NCBI GenBank assembly: GCA_029565415.1
Contig: JAKQOH010000156.1
Location: 1 to 59,386, forward strand
Length of the DNA stretch: 59,386 nt
Reading direction: 5' to 3'
Origin: Candidatus Rifleibacteriota bacterium
GTDB taxonomy: Bacteria > Riflebacteria > Ozemobacteria > Ozemobacterales > Ozemobacteraceae
The notes below the pieces were generated by a model, which was given only the letters and a program-made list of their open reading frames with translations, was not told the DNA's origin and made no database searches. Positions 24,542 through 32,627 of this stretch are shown piece after piece. Both the position numbers and the translations under genes were made by a program. Position 1 is the stretch's first letter. Each line of letters begins with the position of its first letter.

Positions 24542-26680
24542 ATGAGCTGCGCGAACTGTTCGCGCGGCATCGAGAAGGGGCTTGCCGGGCTCGACGGCAT
24601 CGTCTCGGCCCGGGTCTACCTGGCCGACGAGTCGGCCGAGATCGTTTACGATCCGGCGAAACTCGATCCCGCCGCGATTCGCAGGAAGATCACCGATCTC
24701 GGGTATGAAGCCCGCTCCGTCGATGCGGAGCCGGCCGACGAAACCGGAGGCGCGGCCGTGGCGTTCACGGCCCTGCTGGCCCTTCCGGTGGCGTTCCTGG
24801 CGATGGGGGCGCCCGACACCTGGGCGAACCGGTTCACCCAGATGGTGCTGTCCGGGCTGATCCTGATGACGACCGGCCGCCGCTTTTTCACGGGCGCTGC
24901 GCGGTCGCTCAAAAACCGCACCACGAACATGGACGTGCTCGTCGCCCTCGGAGTGGGGGCCGCCTGGGGCTACTCGGCCCTGGTATTGACGCTGCCTGCG
25001 CTGGCCGGGCATCACGGCATGATTCATTTCGAGGCCGCGGCCCTGCTGATCCTGTTCATCTCGATCGGAAAGCTTCTGGAATCCGCCGCCCGGAGGGAAG
25101 CCGCCGCCTCGCTCCGAGGTCTGACCGGCCTTCAGCAGGGAACGGCCCACCGGCTTTCCGCCGACGGCACCGTCTCGGATGTCGCCGTCGATCTCGTCGC
25201 GCCCGGGGATCTCCTGGTGATCCGGCCAGGGGAGCGGTTCCCGACCGATGCGGAGGTGGTGGCCGGCGACTCTGCCTCCGACGAGAGCCTGCTGACGGGC
25301 GAGTCGATGCCGGTCGCGAAGTCCCCTGGCTCGGCCGTCGTTTCGGGCAGCGTGAACCTGACGGGTGAGCTCCGGGTGCGGGCGACCCGGCGGGGCTCGG
25401 ACTCGACGCTCCAGAGCCTGATTCGCACGATGCGCCGCGCCCAGGCCGACAAGCCGCGCCTGCAGCGGTTCGCCGACCGTGCCTCGGATGTGTTCGTCCC
25501 GGTCGTCGTCTCCCTCGCCGCCCTCACGTTCCTCGGCTGGCTGCTCGCCGGAAAGGGCCTCAACACGGCCCTGATGCACGCCGTGAGTGTGCTCGTTGTC
25601 GCCTGCCCCTGCGCCCTGGGCCTGGCGACCCCCACGGCGATCGTCGTTTCGAGCGGCGTGGCGATGGCCCGAGGCCTGCTCGTGAAGAAGCCCTCCTCGC
25701 TCGAGGCGCTCGCCGATGTGAAATATATTTTATTCGATAAAACCGGGACCCTCACCGAGGGCCGGCCGGCTGTCGATACGGCGGTCTGGCTCGTCCCGGA
25801 TGGGGAACAGCGGCATGCCGCGGCGCTTGCCGATCTCGCCTCGCGCTCCCTGCACCCCCTGTCGCACGGCATCCACCAGCGGCTCGAATTGTATATTGAC
25901 AAAAATACTTCTTCTTCGCTCGTTGCCGTCGAGGAAAAGCGGGGATTCGGCATGGCCGGGACGACGGGCGCGGGAGATCGCCTTCTGATCGGAAGCGACG
26001 GCCTGATGGCGGAGGCGGGACTGAAGCTCCCCGCTCTGCCGAACGAGTTCCTGGAAAAAGCCCTGACGCCGGTGTTCGCGGCCGTCGGCCGGGAGGTCGT
26101 CGCGGTGTTCGGCCTTGCCGATCCGCTCCGTGACGAGTCGAAAGCCGCCGTGGCCGAGCTGCGCGCCCGCGGCGTCGAGCCCGTCATCGTCAGCGGCGAC
26201 CGGCCCGAGCCGGTCCGGGCGATCGCGTCGGTGGCCGGCATCACCGAGCTGCATGCCGGGGTTCTGCCCGCCGGAAAACTCGAGATCCTCCGGCAGTATA
26301 TCGCGCGCGGCCCGACCGCCTTCGTGGGCGACGGCATCAACGATGCGCCGGCCCTTTCCGCCGCGACGGTCGGCATCGCGCTCGGCTCGGGTGCCGACGC
26401 GGCCCGCGAGGCCGTCGACCTGGTCCTGGTCCGCCGCGATCTCGCCCTCATCCCGTTCGCGCTCCGTCTCTCCCGCGCGACAACCGCCAAGATCCGCCAG
26501 AACCTGGCCTGGGCCGTCGTCTACAACCTGTTGACCCTGCCGCTCGCCGCCGGCGTGCTCGAGCCGTTCTGGGGGCCGTCTTTCGGCCTCACCCCCGCCG
26601 TCGCAGGCCTGACGATGGCCCTTTCCTCGATATCCGTCGTCCTCAACTCCCTGACGCTGCGGCTGAAGGCGAACGGCTGA
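24542..26680 (+). CDS. copA: P1B-type copper-exporting ATPase
   Basis: 712 residues from the first ATG. One N-terminal HMA domain with GMSCANC, then eight membrane helices and the P-type ATPase core: TGES near residue 254, CPC at ~354, phosphorylation motif DKTGTLTEG at ~399, a variant HP motif (SLHPLS) and GDGINDAP at ~596. The helix motifs CPC, VVYN and MALSS match the copper type. The first beta strand of the HMA domain (TELFLLIGG) is encoded upstream of this ATG. A CTG at 24491 with AGGGAG seven bases before it would restore it (see findings). It exports Cu(I) across the inner membrane. Confidence 0.93.
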   Translation: MSCANCSRGIEKGLAGLDGIVSARVYLADESAEIVYDPAKLDPAAIRRKITDLGYEARSVDAEPADETGGAAVAFTALLALPVAFLAMGAPDTWANRFTQMVLSGLILMTTGRRFFTGAARSLKNRTTNMDVLVALGVGAAWGYSALVLTLPALAGHHGMIHFEAAALLILFISIGKLLESAARREAAASLRGLTGLQQGTAHRLSADGTVSDVAVDLVAPGDLLVIRPGERFPTDAEVVAGDSASDESLLTGESMPVAKSPGSAVVSGSVNLTGELRVRATRRGSDSTLQSLIRTMRRAQADKPRLQRFADRASDVFVPVVVSLAALTFLGWLLAGKGLNTALMHAVSVLVVACPCALGLATPTAIVVSSGVAMARGLLVKKPSSLEALADVKYILFDKTGTLTEGRPAVDTAVWLVPDGEQRHAAALADLASRSLHPLSHGIHQRLELYIDKNTSSSLVAVEEKRGFGMAGTTGAGDRLLIGSDGLMAEAGLKLPALPNEFLEKALTPVFAAVGREVVAVFGLADPLRDESKAAVAELRARGVEPVIVSGDRPEPVRAIASVAGITELHAGVLPAGKLEILRQYIARGPTAFVGDGINDAPALSAATVGIALGSGADAAREAVDLVLVRRDLALIPFALRLSRATTAKIRQNLAWAVVYNLLTLPLAAGVLEPFWGPSFGLTPAVAGLTMALSSISVVLNSLTLRLKANG

Positions 26681-26701
26681 GCCGCTTCCGACGCAGTCCG
26701 A

Positions 26702-29449
26702 TCAGGCCTTTCCCGGCTTCCGCGGGGCAGCGGAAGGGTGTGCGGCCGGCGTTGACGGGGCGGGGGAGGTTCCCGGTTTGACCGTGACACTCTGCACGAG
26801 CTGCGTGAAGGACTTCTTGTCCTGCACGTGCGGCATCACCGTGTCGACCGCGCAGATCTCCTGCGCGGCGAGCCGGGCGAGAGCCTGGTCCATCGTCTGC
26901 ATGTGATCCGCGGCCGCCGTCTGCATGATCGAGACGATCTGCTCGGTCTTGGCCTCCTTGATCAGGTTGCGCACGGCGATGTTGCAGATGAGCATCTCGT
27001 GGGCCAGCACCCGGCCTTTCCGGTCGCTCCGGGGCAGCAGCTTCTGGGAGACGATGGCGCGCAGCACCCCGGCCAGCTCGAGCCGCACCTGGTCCTGGTG
27101 ATCCGCCGGGAAGGCGCCGATGATGCGGTTGATGCTCTCGCTGGCGCTGATCGTGTGCAGGGTCGAGAAGACCAGGTGGCCCGTTTCCGACGCGGTGAGC
27201 GCCAGCTTGATCGTCTCGGGGTCGCGCATCTCGCCGACCAGGATGACGTCCGGGTCCTCGCGCAGGGACGAGCGCAGCGCGTCGGCGAACGAGTGGGTGT
27301 GCGTGCCCAGTTCGCGCTGATTGATGCTGCACCGTTTGTGCTGGTGCACGAACTCGATCGGGTCCTCGATCGTCAGGATATGCTCGTGGCGAGACTTGTT
27401 GATGTAATCGACCATCACCGCCATCGTCGTCGATTTGCCCGAGCCCGTCGGCCCGGTCACGAGGATCAGGCCGTTGCGGTTCTCGCAGAGCGACTCGAAG
27501 ACGGGCCGCTGGAGGCCGAGCTCCTCGAACGTCGGGATCTGTGTCGGGATGAGCCGGAACACCCCGCTGACACCCTGCCGCTGCCGGAAAATGTTGGCGC
27601 GGAACCGGCCGACGTGCTTCACCTCGTGGGAAAAATCGATCTCCCAGTGCGTCTTGAACCGCTCGAGCTGCTCCTCGTTGAAGATCGACAGGATCAGCTG
27701 GGAAGCGCGCTCCTCGGTGATCGGGGGAAGATTGGTGCGCGTCAGATCGCCATGGATGCGGAACATGGGGGGCAGTCCGACGTTCAGGTGCAGATCCGAA
27801 CCGTGCTGCTCCTTGAGCTGACCCAGCAGATCGTCGAGCGTGCGATACTGGGAAAGCGGCACCAGGACGTATTCCTCGTCGGCCAGCCGGTCGGGATCGA
27901 AGTCGGCCATCGTCACCTTGTCCCGCTTCAGGATCGCGTGCAACTGCTCGGGTTTGAGATGGTGCAGGAAGGAGATGAACTTCTCCTGCTGGACGGGATC
28001 AAGGGTCACCAGCAGGCCCAGGAGGCTCGCGAGGGCCGGATACTGGAGCGCTTTGAGGGTCTTTTCGCACCAGAACGAGATCGACTTGTCCCGGTCGAAA
28101 AGATAGATGACGAGATATTTCACGGTCTTCAGCCGGCTCATCTGGACCAGCCCTTCCGAGATCGCGGTGCGCACCGACGGGGGTGCGTCGCGGAAGTTCA
28201 GGATCAGCAGCTCGGCGACGTACTCGACATCCAGCCGGCACAGCGCCTTCACGGCGCAGACCCGCACGTTCGGATCCGGGTGGTGGTCGACGAGCGTCAG
28301 GAGCGGGCGGGCGGCCGACGCATCCCTGCCGGCCCCGAGCGTTTTCGTGGCCCAGAAGATCGTGTCGAAGGAGGGATCGTTCAGGGCGGCGATCAGCTCC
28401 TCGCGTGCCTGGGGAATGAGCCGTGCGAGCAGGTCGGAGGCGAGCCGCCGGATGATCCAGACGGGGTCGCGGAATGCCTGGACGAGGATCCGGATGCTTT
28501 CCTGATCGGGGTTCTGGCCGATGGCGCGCAGGGCGTAGAACCGGTCGTCCGGATCCGAGCTTTCGAGCTGTTCCCGGTAAAAGATGCGGCTTCGCTCGCC
28601 GAGGATGCGGCCGGTCAGGATGTTCAGGTCATCCTTCAGCTCGGGGCCGCGCTCGCCGATGAGGCGGACCGCCTCCTTGAGCGCCGGTTCGCCCTTGGCG
28701 GCGAAAATGTGCGCGGCCTGGTACCGCATCACCGGCGACTCCTCCATCAACGTCGAGAAGAGGAACCCGAGCGCCTGGTCGCCCTGCACGTATTCCAGCG
28801 CGGCGATCGCGTACAGCTTGACCGTGAAATCCTTCGAGGTCAGGAATTTGCGGATGTTCTGCATCGCCTTTGGGCCGGAAAGATCGATCAGGAGCTTGAG
28901 AGCCCAGTATTTCTGGTGCAGGTTGCCCCCCGCGAACACGGTGCGGATGGCCGGCAGCAGCTTCTCGCCGTAGGGCGTCAGGCGCTTGTTGAGATGGCGT
29001 CGCAGTGCCCAGCTCGGATCGCCCAGGTGCCGGATCAGCAGCTCGAAGGTTTCCGGGGATTCGGGGCCGGCGAACAGCAGATCGGCGGCCAGGATCTTGG
29101 TTTCGTCCTTCTCGGTGCGTCCCAGAACGGCGGCGAGCTCGTCCCGGGAGAGTTTCCCGCCGTTCCCGAGCAGCGTCAGGGCCCAATACCGGATATTCTC
29201 GTTCGGGTGATTCAGGAGCGCCTGAAGAGCCTCGACCATCCGTACGAGGTGCGGCTGGACCAGGGCGGCGCTCTTCTGCTGGATCTCATTGTCGGGGTGG
29301 GCGAGGCCTTTGTATAGCAGTAGCAATAAGGTCTGCTCGTCGTTCGGCTTGCCTGCCCGGTCGAGGAGGGCGTGGATCTGTCGGGTGTCGTCGATCTGGA
29401 ACGCATGCTGCAGGCCGCTGTACAATTCGGCCGAAGACGCGGAGCTCAT
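26702..29449 (-). CDS. PilT-like type IV pilus retraction ATPase with long N-terminal HEAT-repeat region
   Basis: 915 residues. Residues ~20-520 are tandem alpha-helical HEAT-like repeats (ENIRYWALTLLGNG, DRFYALRAIGQNP, PNVRVCAVKALCRL). The last ~380 residues are a complete PilT: SDLHLNVGLPPMFRIHGDL, Walker A GPTGSGKSTT at ~665, Asp box TIEDPIEFVH, Walker B DPDVILVGEMRDPET, His box TGHLVFSTLHT. Normal PilT proteins have only ~350 residues. GGAGG lies 7 bases before the ATG at 29449. PilT powers pilus retraction and twitching motility. The HEAT part could dock the motor to another protein. The gene is divergent from the clostripain gene and converges on copA. Confidence 0.9.
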   Translation of the reverse strand: MSSASSAELYSGLQHAFQIDDTRQIHALLDRAGKPNDEQTLLLLLYKGLAHPDNEIQQKSAALVQPHLVRMVEALQALLNHPNENIRYWALTLLGNGGKLSRDELAAVLGRTEKDETKILAADLLFAGPESPETFELLIRHLGDPSWALRRHLNKRLTPYGEKLLPAIRTVFAGGNLHQKYWALKLLIDLSGPKAMQNIRKFLTSKDFTVKLYAIAALEYVQGDQALGFLFSTLMEESPVMRYQAAHIFAAKGEPALKEAVRLIGERGPELKDDLNILTGRILGERSRIFYREQLESSDPDDRFYALRAIGQNPDQESIRILVQAFRDPVWIIRRLASDLLARLIPQAREELIAALNDPSFDTIFWATKTLGAGRDASAARPLLTLVDHHPDPNVRVCAVKALCRLDVEYVAELLILNFRDAPPSVRTAISEGLVQMSRLKTVKYLVIYLFDRDKSISFWCEKTLKALQYPALASLLGLLVTLDPVQQEKFISFLHHLKPEQLHAILKRDKVTMADFDPDRLADEEYVLVPLSQYRTLDDLLGQLKEQHGSDLHLNVGLPPMFRIHGDLTRTNLPPITEERASQLILSIFNEEQLERFKTHWEIDFSHEVKHVGRFRANIFRQRQGVSGVFRLIPTQIPTFEELGLQRPVFESLCENRNGLILVTGPTGSGKSTTMAVMVDYINKSRHEHILTIEDPIEFVHQHKRCSINQRELGTHTHSFADALRSSLREDPDVILVGEMRDPETIKLALTASETGHLVFSTLHTISASESINRIIGAFPADHQDQVRLELAGVLRAIVSQKLLPRSDRKGRVLAHEMLICNIAVRNLIKEAKTEQIVSIMQTAAADHMQTMDQALARLAAQEICAVDTVMPHVQDKKSFTQLVQSVTVKPGTSPAPSTPAAHPSAAPRKPGKA

Positions 29450-29492
29450 ACGGTGTCCTCCCCGGCCGGTTTTACATGCCGACCTCTGCGGC

Positions 29493-29522
29493 ATTGTAGC
29501 CGTCCCTTTCCCTTCCTGGCAA
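29493..29522 (-). promoter_or_regulatory. promoter of the HEAT-PilT gene
   Basis: On the minus strand TTGCCA (29522-29517), 18-base spacer, TACAAT (29498-29493). The message would begin near 29486, with a leader of about 37 bases that carries GGAGG. Confidence 0.6.
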
Positions 29523-29543
29523 TACACTCCTCCGGGGAAAACA

Positions 29544-29571
29544 TTGACACCTGGAGGGGGATCGGTATGAT
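29544..29571 (+). promoter_or_regulatory. near-consensus promoter of the clostripain-family gene
   Basis: TTGACA (29544-29549), 16-base spacer, TATGAT (29566-29571). The start would be near 29578. A small hairpin CACGCC/GGCGTG (29583-29601) would sit at the very 5' end of the mRNA and could stabilise it. Confidence 0.75.
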
Positions 29572-29627
29572 TAAAAGATGACCACGCCGTTTCGGGGCGT
29601 GACGTTGCGCAACAAGGAGATGCTTCG

Positions 29628-32513
29628 ATGAAAGCCTCACCTCATCAGAGGTTCCTGCAGGGTGTCCTGGCTGTCGTGCTCACGTTGTCAGCCGCCGTTT
29701 CCTGGGCTGGATCGAGCCTGAATGCCGACCTGAAGTTGATTCGCGAGGTCCAGCAGAAAAAGGTCACCCTCCAGTATCTTGCCGATCCGCGGTCGAAGGC
29801 ATTTCTGACCGATCTGCTGAAGGATTTCCCCGAGCAGATCCGAAAAAATTTCAAGGCGAATATCACCGGCGCCTACCGGAAGCAGCTCCTGGCGAACTAC
29901 GAGGCGAAGCTGGCCGAGGTGTCGGGGGATATCCTGGCCGCTATCGGCGACGATGCCTCCCGGGAACAGGTCATCACCGCCGCTGAAGCCGCGCCGTTTC
30001 CGCTCGATCTCGCCTATGCCGGCGTCGTCAAGCGCCTGGCGGACGCTCTCGCTTTCGGACGCGCCCAGCGCATAGGCTCCACGAGCCTGATCAGCTCCGA
30101 CGCGGCTTCCCGCCAGGCGGACCGGATCGAAACTCTTCTCGGCCGGTTCCAGGAGAGCGCGAGCCGTGACACCTGGGAGGCCGTCGGAAAGCTGTATGCG
30201 AACGTTCCGCGTCGCGACTTCCCGGTCTGGTGGTATGACGATGCCCAGCATGACGATGTGCCGTACATCACGCATGGCCCGGCGACCGTTTCGACGCTGG
30301 TTCCGCAGAAGCGCAAGCAATGGACCGTCCTGGTATTCCTGAATGCCGACAACGATCTCGAGAACAGCGGCATGAAGGATCTCAACGAGATGGAGATGAT
30401 CGGCTCCGACGAGAACCTCAACATCGTCGTCCAGATCGACCGCCAGCAGGGCGCCAAGGGCGAGACGATCGAGGACGGCAACTGGATCGGCACCCGCCGC
30501 TACGAGGTCGCCCGCGAGCGCACGAAGAAGATCGGCTCGAAACTCGTCGCCAACCTCGGTGAGCGCGACATGGGCAGTCGGCGCGAGCTGGCCGAGTTCC
30601 TCACCTGGGGTGTCGAGAACTACCCTGCCGAGCGGTTCATGGCCGTCATCTGGAATCACGGCGCCGGCTGGGTCGGCATCTCCTACGACGACGAGTCGGG
30701 CAACAACCTCACCGTGCCCGACATCGTCTGGGCCTGCAACCAGGCGAAACCCGCCCTCGCGAAGGCCAACCCGAAGCATCCGAAGTTCGACATCATCGAT
30801 TTCGACGCCTGCCTGATGGGCATGATCGAGATCGCCTACGAGCTGCGCGACGTATGCGATTTCATGATCGCCTCTGAAGAAACCGAGCCCGGCCAGGGCA
30901 TGCCCTACCAGGATACCCTGCGGCCGCTCCGGGAAACCCCTGACATCACCCCGCGCATGGCGTCCAAGGCGATGGTTGCCGCCTATGTGAAATCCTTCGC
31001 CGCCGGCGGCTCCCAGACGACGAAAACCCTGGGCGGCGCGCCGGTGACCAAGGCCGCCTACGACCTGTCGCGCATCCAGCCCCTCGTCGAGCTGGTCGGC
31101 AGGCTCGGCGCCGCGCTCGAGGCGAACCACGAAGCCTACACCCAGGCACTCGTCGACGAGTTCGGCAGCTTCGCCCGCATCCGGCGGTACAGCGAGGCCA
31201 GCTTCGTCGACCTCCACGACCTCGTGGTGCGGCTCGCGACGATCCGGACGATGCCGGCCGAGGTGCAGAATATCTGCATCGATATCGTGAAGAAGCTCGG
31301 CTACCCCAAGCTGACCGACCGCCTTTCCCAGCCCGTCGTCATCCGTCGCCGCACGCCGGGCGCGGTGATCTGGGGCTACAACGGCTGGAAACTGCCCCCC
31401 GCCGAGCTCCGGCCGCGCGGAAGCGCCGTCTGGCACTCGCGGTTCGTCCGGACCCCCCTGCGCGGGCCGGATGAAAAGGGCGATTACACCTGTGTCATCG
31501 GCCCCTTCAGCCTCGTCGTCGACCCGGTCGCGAAAAAGCGCGAATACGTCACCGAAATCAATTATCGCATTGAGTATACAAACGGGAAATCGAGCCCCGA
31601 CTTCACCGATCGCACCGGCCGCGAATATGTGATCGTCACCGACTTCCCGGCAGACTCTCCCATCATCGCCGAGGGCCACACCCAGGGCATGGGCAACAGT
31701 TACGGCATCTCCGTCTACTACCCCTACTGCCTCGAGTTCCGGACGGCCTACAAGAGCCTCGGTTTCGCCCGCGACACGGCATGGGACGAGTTCATCGCGC
31801 GCGTTCCGGCGTATCGGGCCACCTCCCCCGTGCTCGTCACGGGCGGTATGGTCGAGGATCCAGCCTCGCTGCGGCCACTGGTCGTTTCGTTCAAGGCTCT
31901 CGGGCTCCAGCCCGATATCCTGTGGGATCCCAAGGTGTTTGGTTATAAATATGGTGATATTCTTCAGCAGTATCGCAACGGCGTCGTGTTCACCGACAGC
32001 GTCTCGGCGAGCTCCTTCGGCGAGATCGCGCCGTCGGCCGACGACCTCATACGGTATCTCGACGGTGGCGGCGCCCTCTTCCTCGCCGCCCAGTCGGTCG
32101 AACAGAAGAACACGAACATGCCGCTTCTCGAGGGCTTCTTCGGCTTCCGGTATGTCGGGGACGACCGTGACCTGCCCGCGATGACGCTCACCACGAAGAC
32201 CGGCGCCGCCGTTCCGGTGAAACTCAACGGGGAGGACTCGGCCCAGTCGGCGAAGGATGTCACCATCATGGAAGCCGACGCCCCGGCGAAACCGTTCGTC
32301 ACGACCGAGGACGGGCGGGTCGCGGGGCTCGCGGTTGTCGGCACATCCTCCGGTTCGGGAATGCCGTATCGCGGCGTGTATCTCGGCTTCCGGTTCGAGG
32401 CGGTGACGGGGGCGGCCGTTCGCACGGCCCTCGTCGAAAACGCTCTCGACCTGCTGGCCCCCCAGCTCAAGAAACTTCCCAAGCCCCTGGAATCCTCGAC
32501 CGACGGGGAGTGA
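29628..32513 (+). CDS. secreted clostripain-family (C11) cysteine protease
   Basis: 961 residues with signal peptide (VLAVVLTLSAAVSWA, then GSSL). After an N-terminal helical region (~30-210) comes the C11 catalytic domain. WTVLVFLNADNDLE opens the fold, the catalytic His is in WNHGAGW (~residue 345) and the catalytic Cys in DFDACLMGMIEIAYEL (~393). A region to ~720 follows with YYPYCLEF, and a C-terminal domain of ~240 residues contains VLVTGGMV and a ThuA-like sequence (IRYLDGGGALFLAAQS). C11 enzymes cleave after Arg or Lys. It is larger than clostripain (526 residues). Driven by a near-consensus promoter and followed by a hairpin terminator. Confidence 0.9.
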   Translation: MKASPHQRFLQGVLAVVLTLSAAVSWAGSSLNADLKLIREVQQKKVTLQYLADPRSKAFLTDLLKDFPEQIRKNFKANITGAYRKQLLANYEAKLAEVSGDILAAIGDDASREQVITAAEAAPFPLDLAYAGVVKRLADALAFGRAQRIGSTSLISSDAASRQADRIETLLGRFQESASRDTWEAVGKLYANVPRRDFPVWWYDDAQHDDVPYITHGPATVSTLVPQKRKQWTVLVFLNADNDLENSGMKDLNEMEMIGSDENLNIVVQIDRQQGAKGETIEDGNWIGTRRYEVARERTKKIGSKLVANLGERDMGSRRELAEFLTWGVENYPAERFMAVIWNHGAGWVGISYDDESGNNLTVPDIVWACNQAKPALAKANPKHPKFDIIDFDACLMGMIEIAYELRDVCDFMIASEETEPGQGMPYQDTLRPLRETPDITPRMASKAMVAAYVKSFAAGGSQTTKTLGGAPVTKAAYDLSRIQPLVELVGRLGAALEANHEAYTQALVDEFGSFARIRRYSEASFVDLHDLVVRLATIRTMPAEVQNICIDIVKKLGYPKLTDRLSQPVVIRRRTPGAVIWGYNGWKLPPAELRPRGSAVWHSRFVRTPLRGPDEKGDYTCVIGPFSLVVDPVAKKREYVTEINYRIEYTNGKSSPDFTDRTGREYVIVTDFPADSPIIAEGHTQGMGNSYGISVYYPYCLEFRTAYKSLGFARDTAWDEFIARVPAYRATSPVLVTGGMVEDPASLRPLVVSFKALGLQPDILWDPKVFGYKYGDILQQYRNGVVFTDSVSASSFGEIAPSADDLIRYLDGGGALFLAAQSVEQKNTNMPLLEGFFGFRYVGDDRDLPAMTLTTKTGAAVPVKLNGEDSAQSAKDVTIMEADAPAKPFVTTEDGRVAGLAVVGTSSGSGMPYRGVYLGFRFEAVTGAAVRTALVENALDLLAPQLKKLPKPLESSTDGE

Positions 32514-32540
32514 CCCCGCCGGACCTGTCTCTGCTCTCCC

Positions 32541-32568
32541 GACGCCCGCGGTTGCCGCGGGCGTCTTT
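32541..32568 (+). terminator. intrinsic terminator after the clostripain-family gene
   Basis: 11-base perfect stem GACGCCCGCGG/CCGCGGGCGTC with a 3-base loop, followed by TTTGCCTCTT. The T tract is broken. Confidence 0.65.
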
Positions 32569-32581
32569 GCCTCTTCCCCGA

Positions 32582-32610
32582 TTGTATTCCGGGGGGTGGG
32601 CTGCTAGACT
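32582..32610 (+). promoter_or_regulatory. promoter of the GAF-GAF-PAS cyclase gene
   Basis: TTGTAT (32582-32587), 17-base spacer, TAGACT (32605-32610). A start near 32617 leaves a short leader of about 11 bases before the ATG. Confidence 0.5.
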
Positions 32611-32627
32611 ATGGGGGAGAGAGGGTT

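Noticed and set aside
26828..29317. 829-residue open frame opposite the HEAT-PilT gene
   Set aside because: Composition typical of antisense in GC-rich DNA; overlaps all PilT motifs of the real gene.
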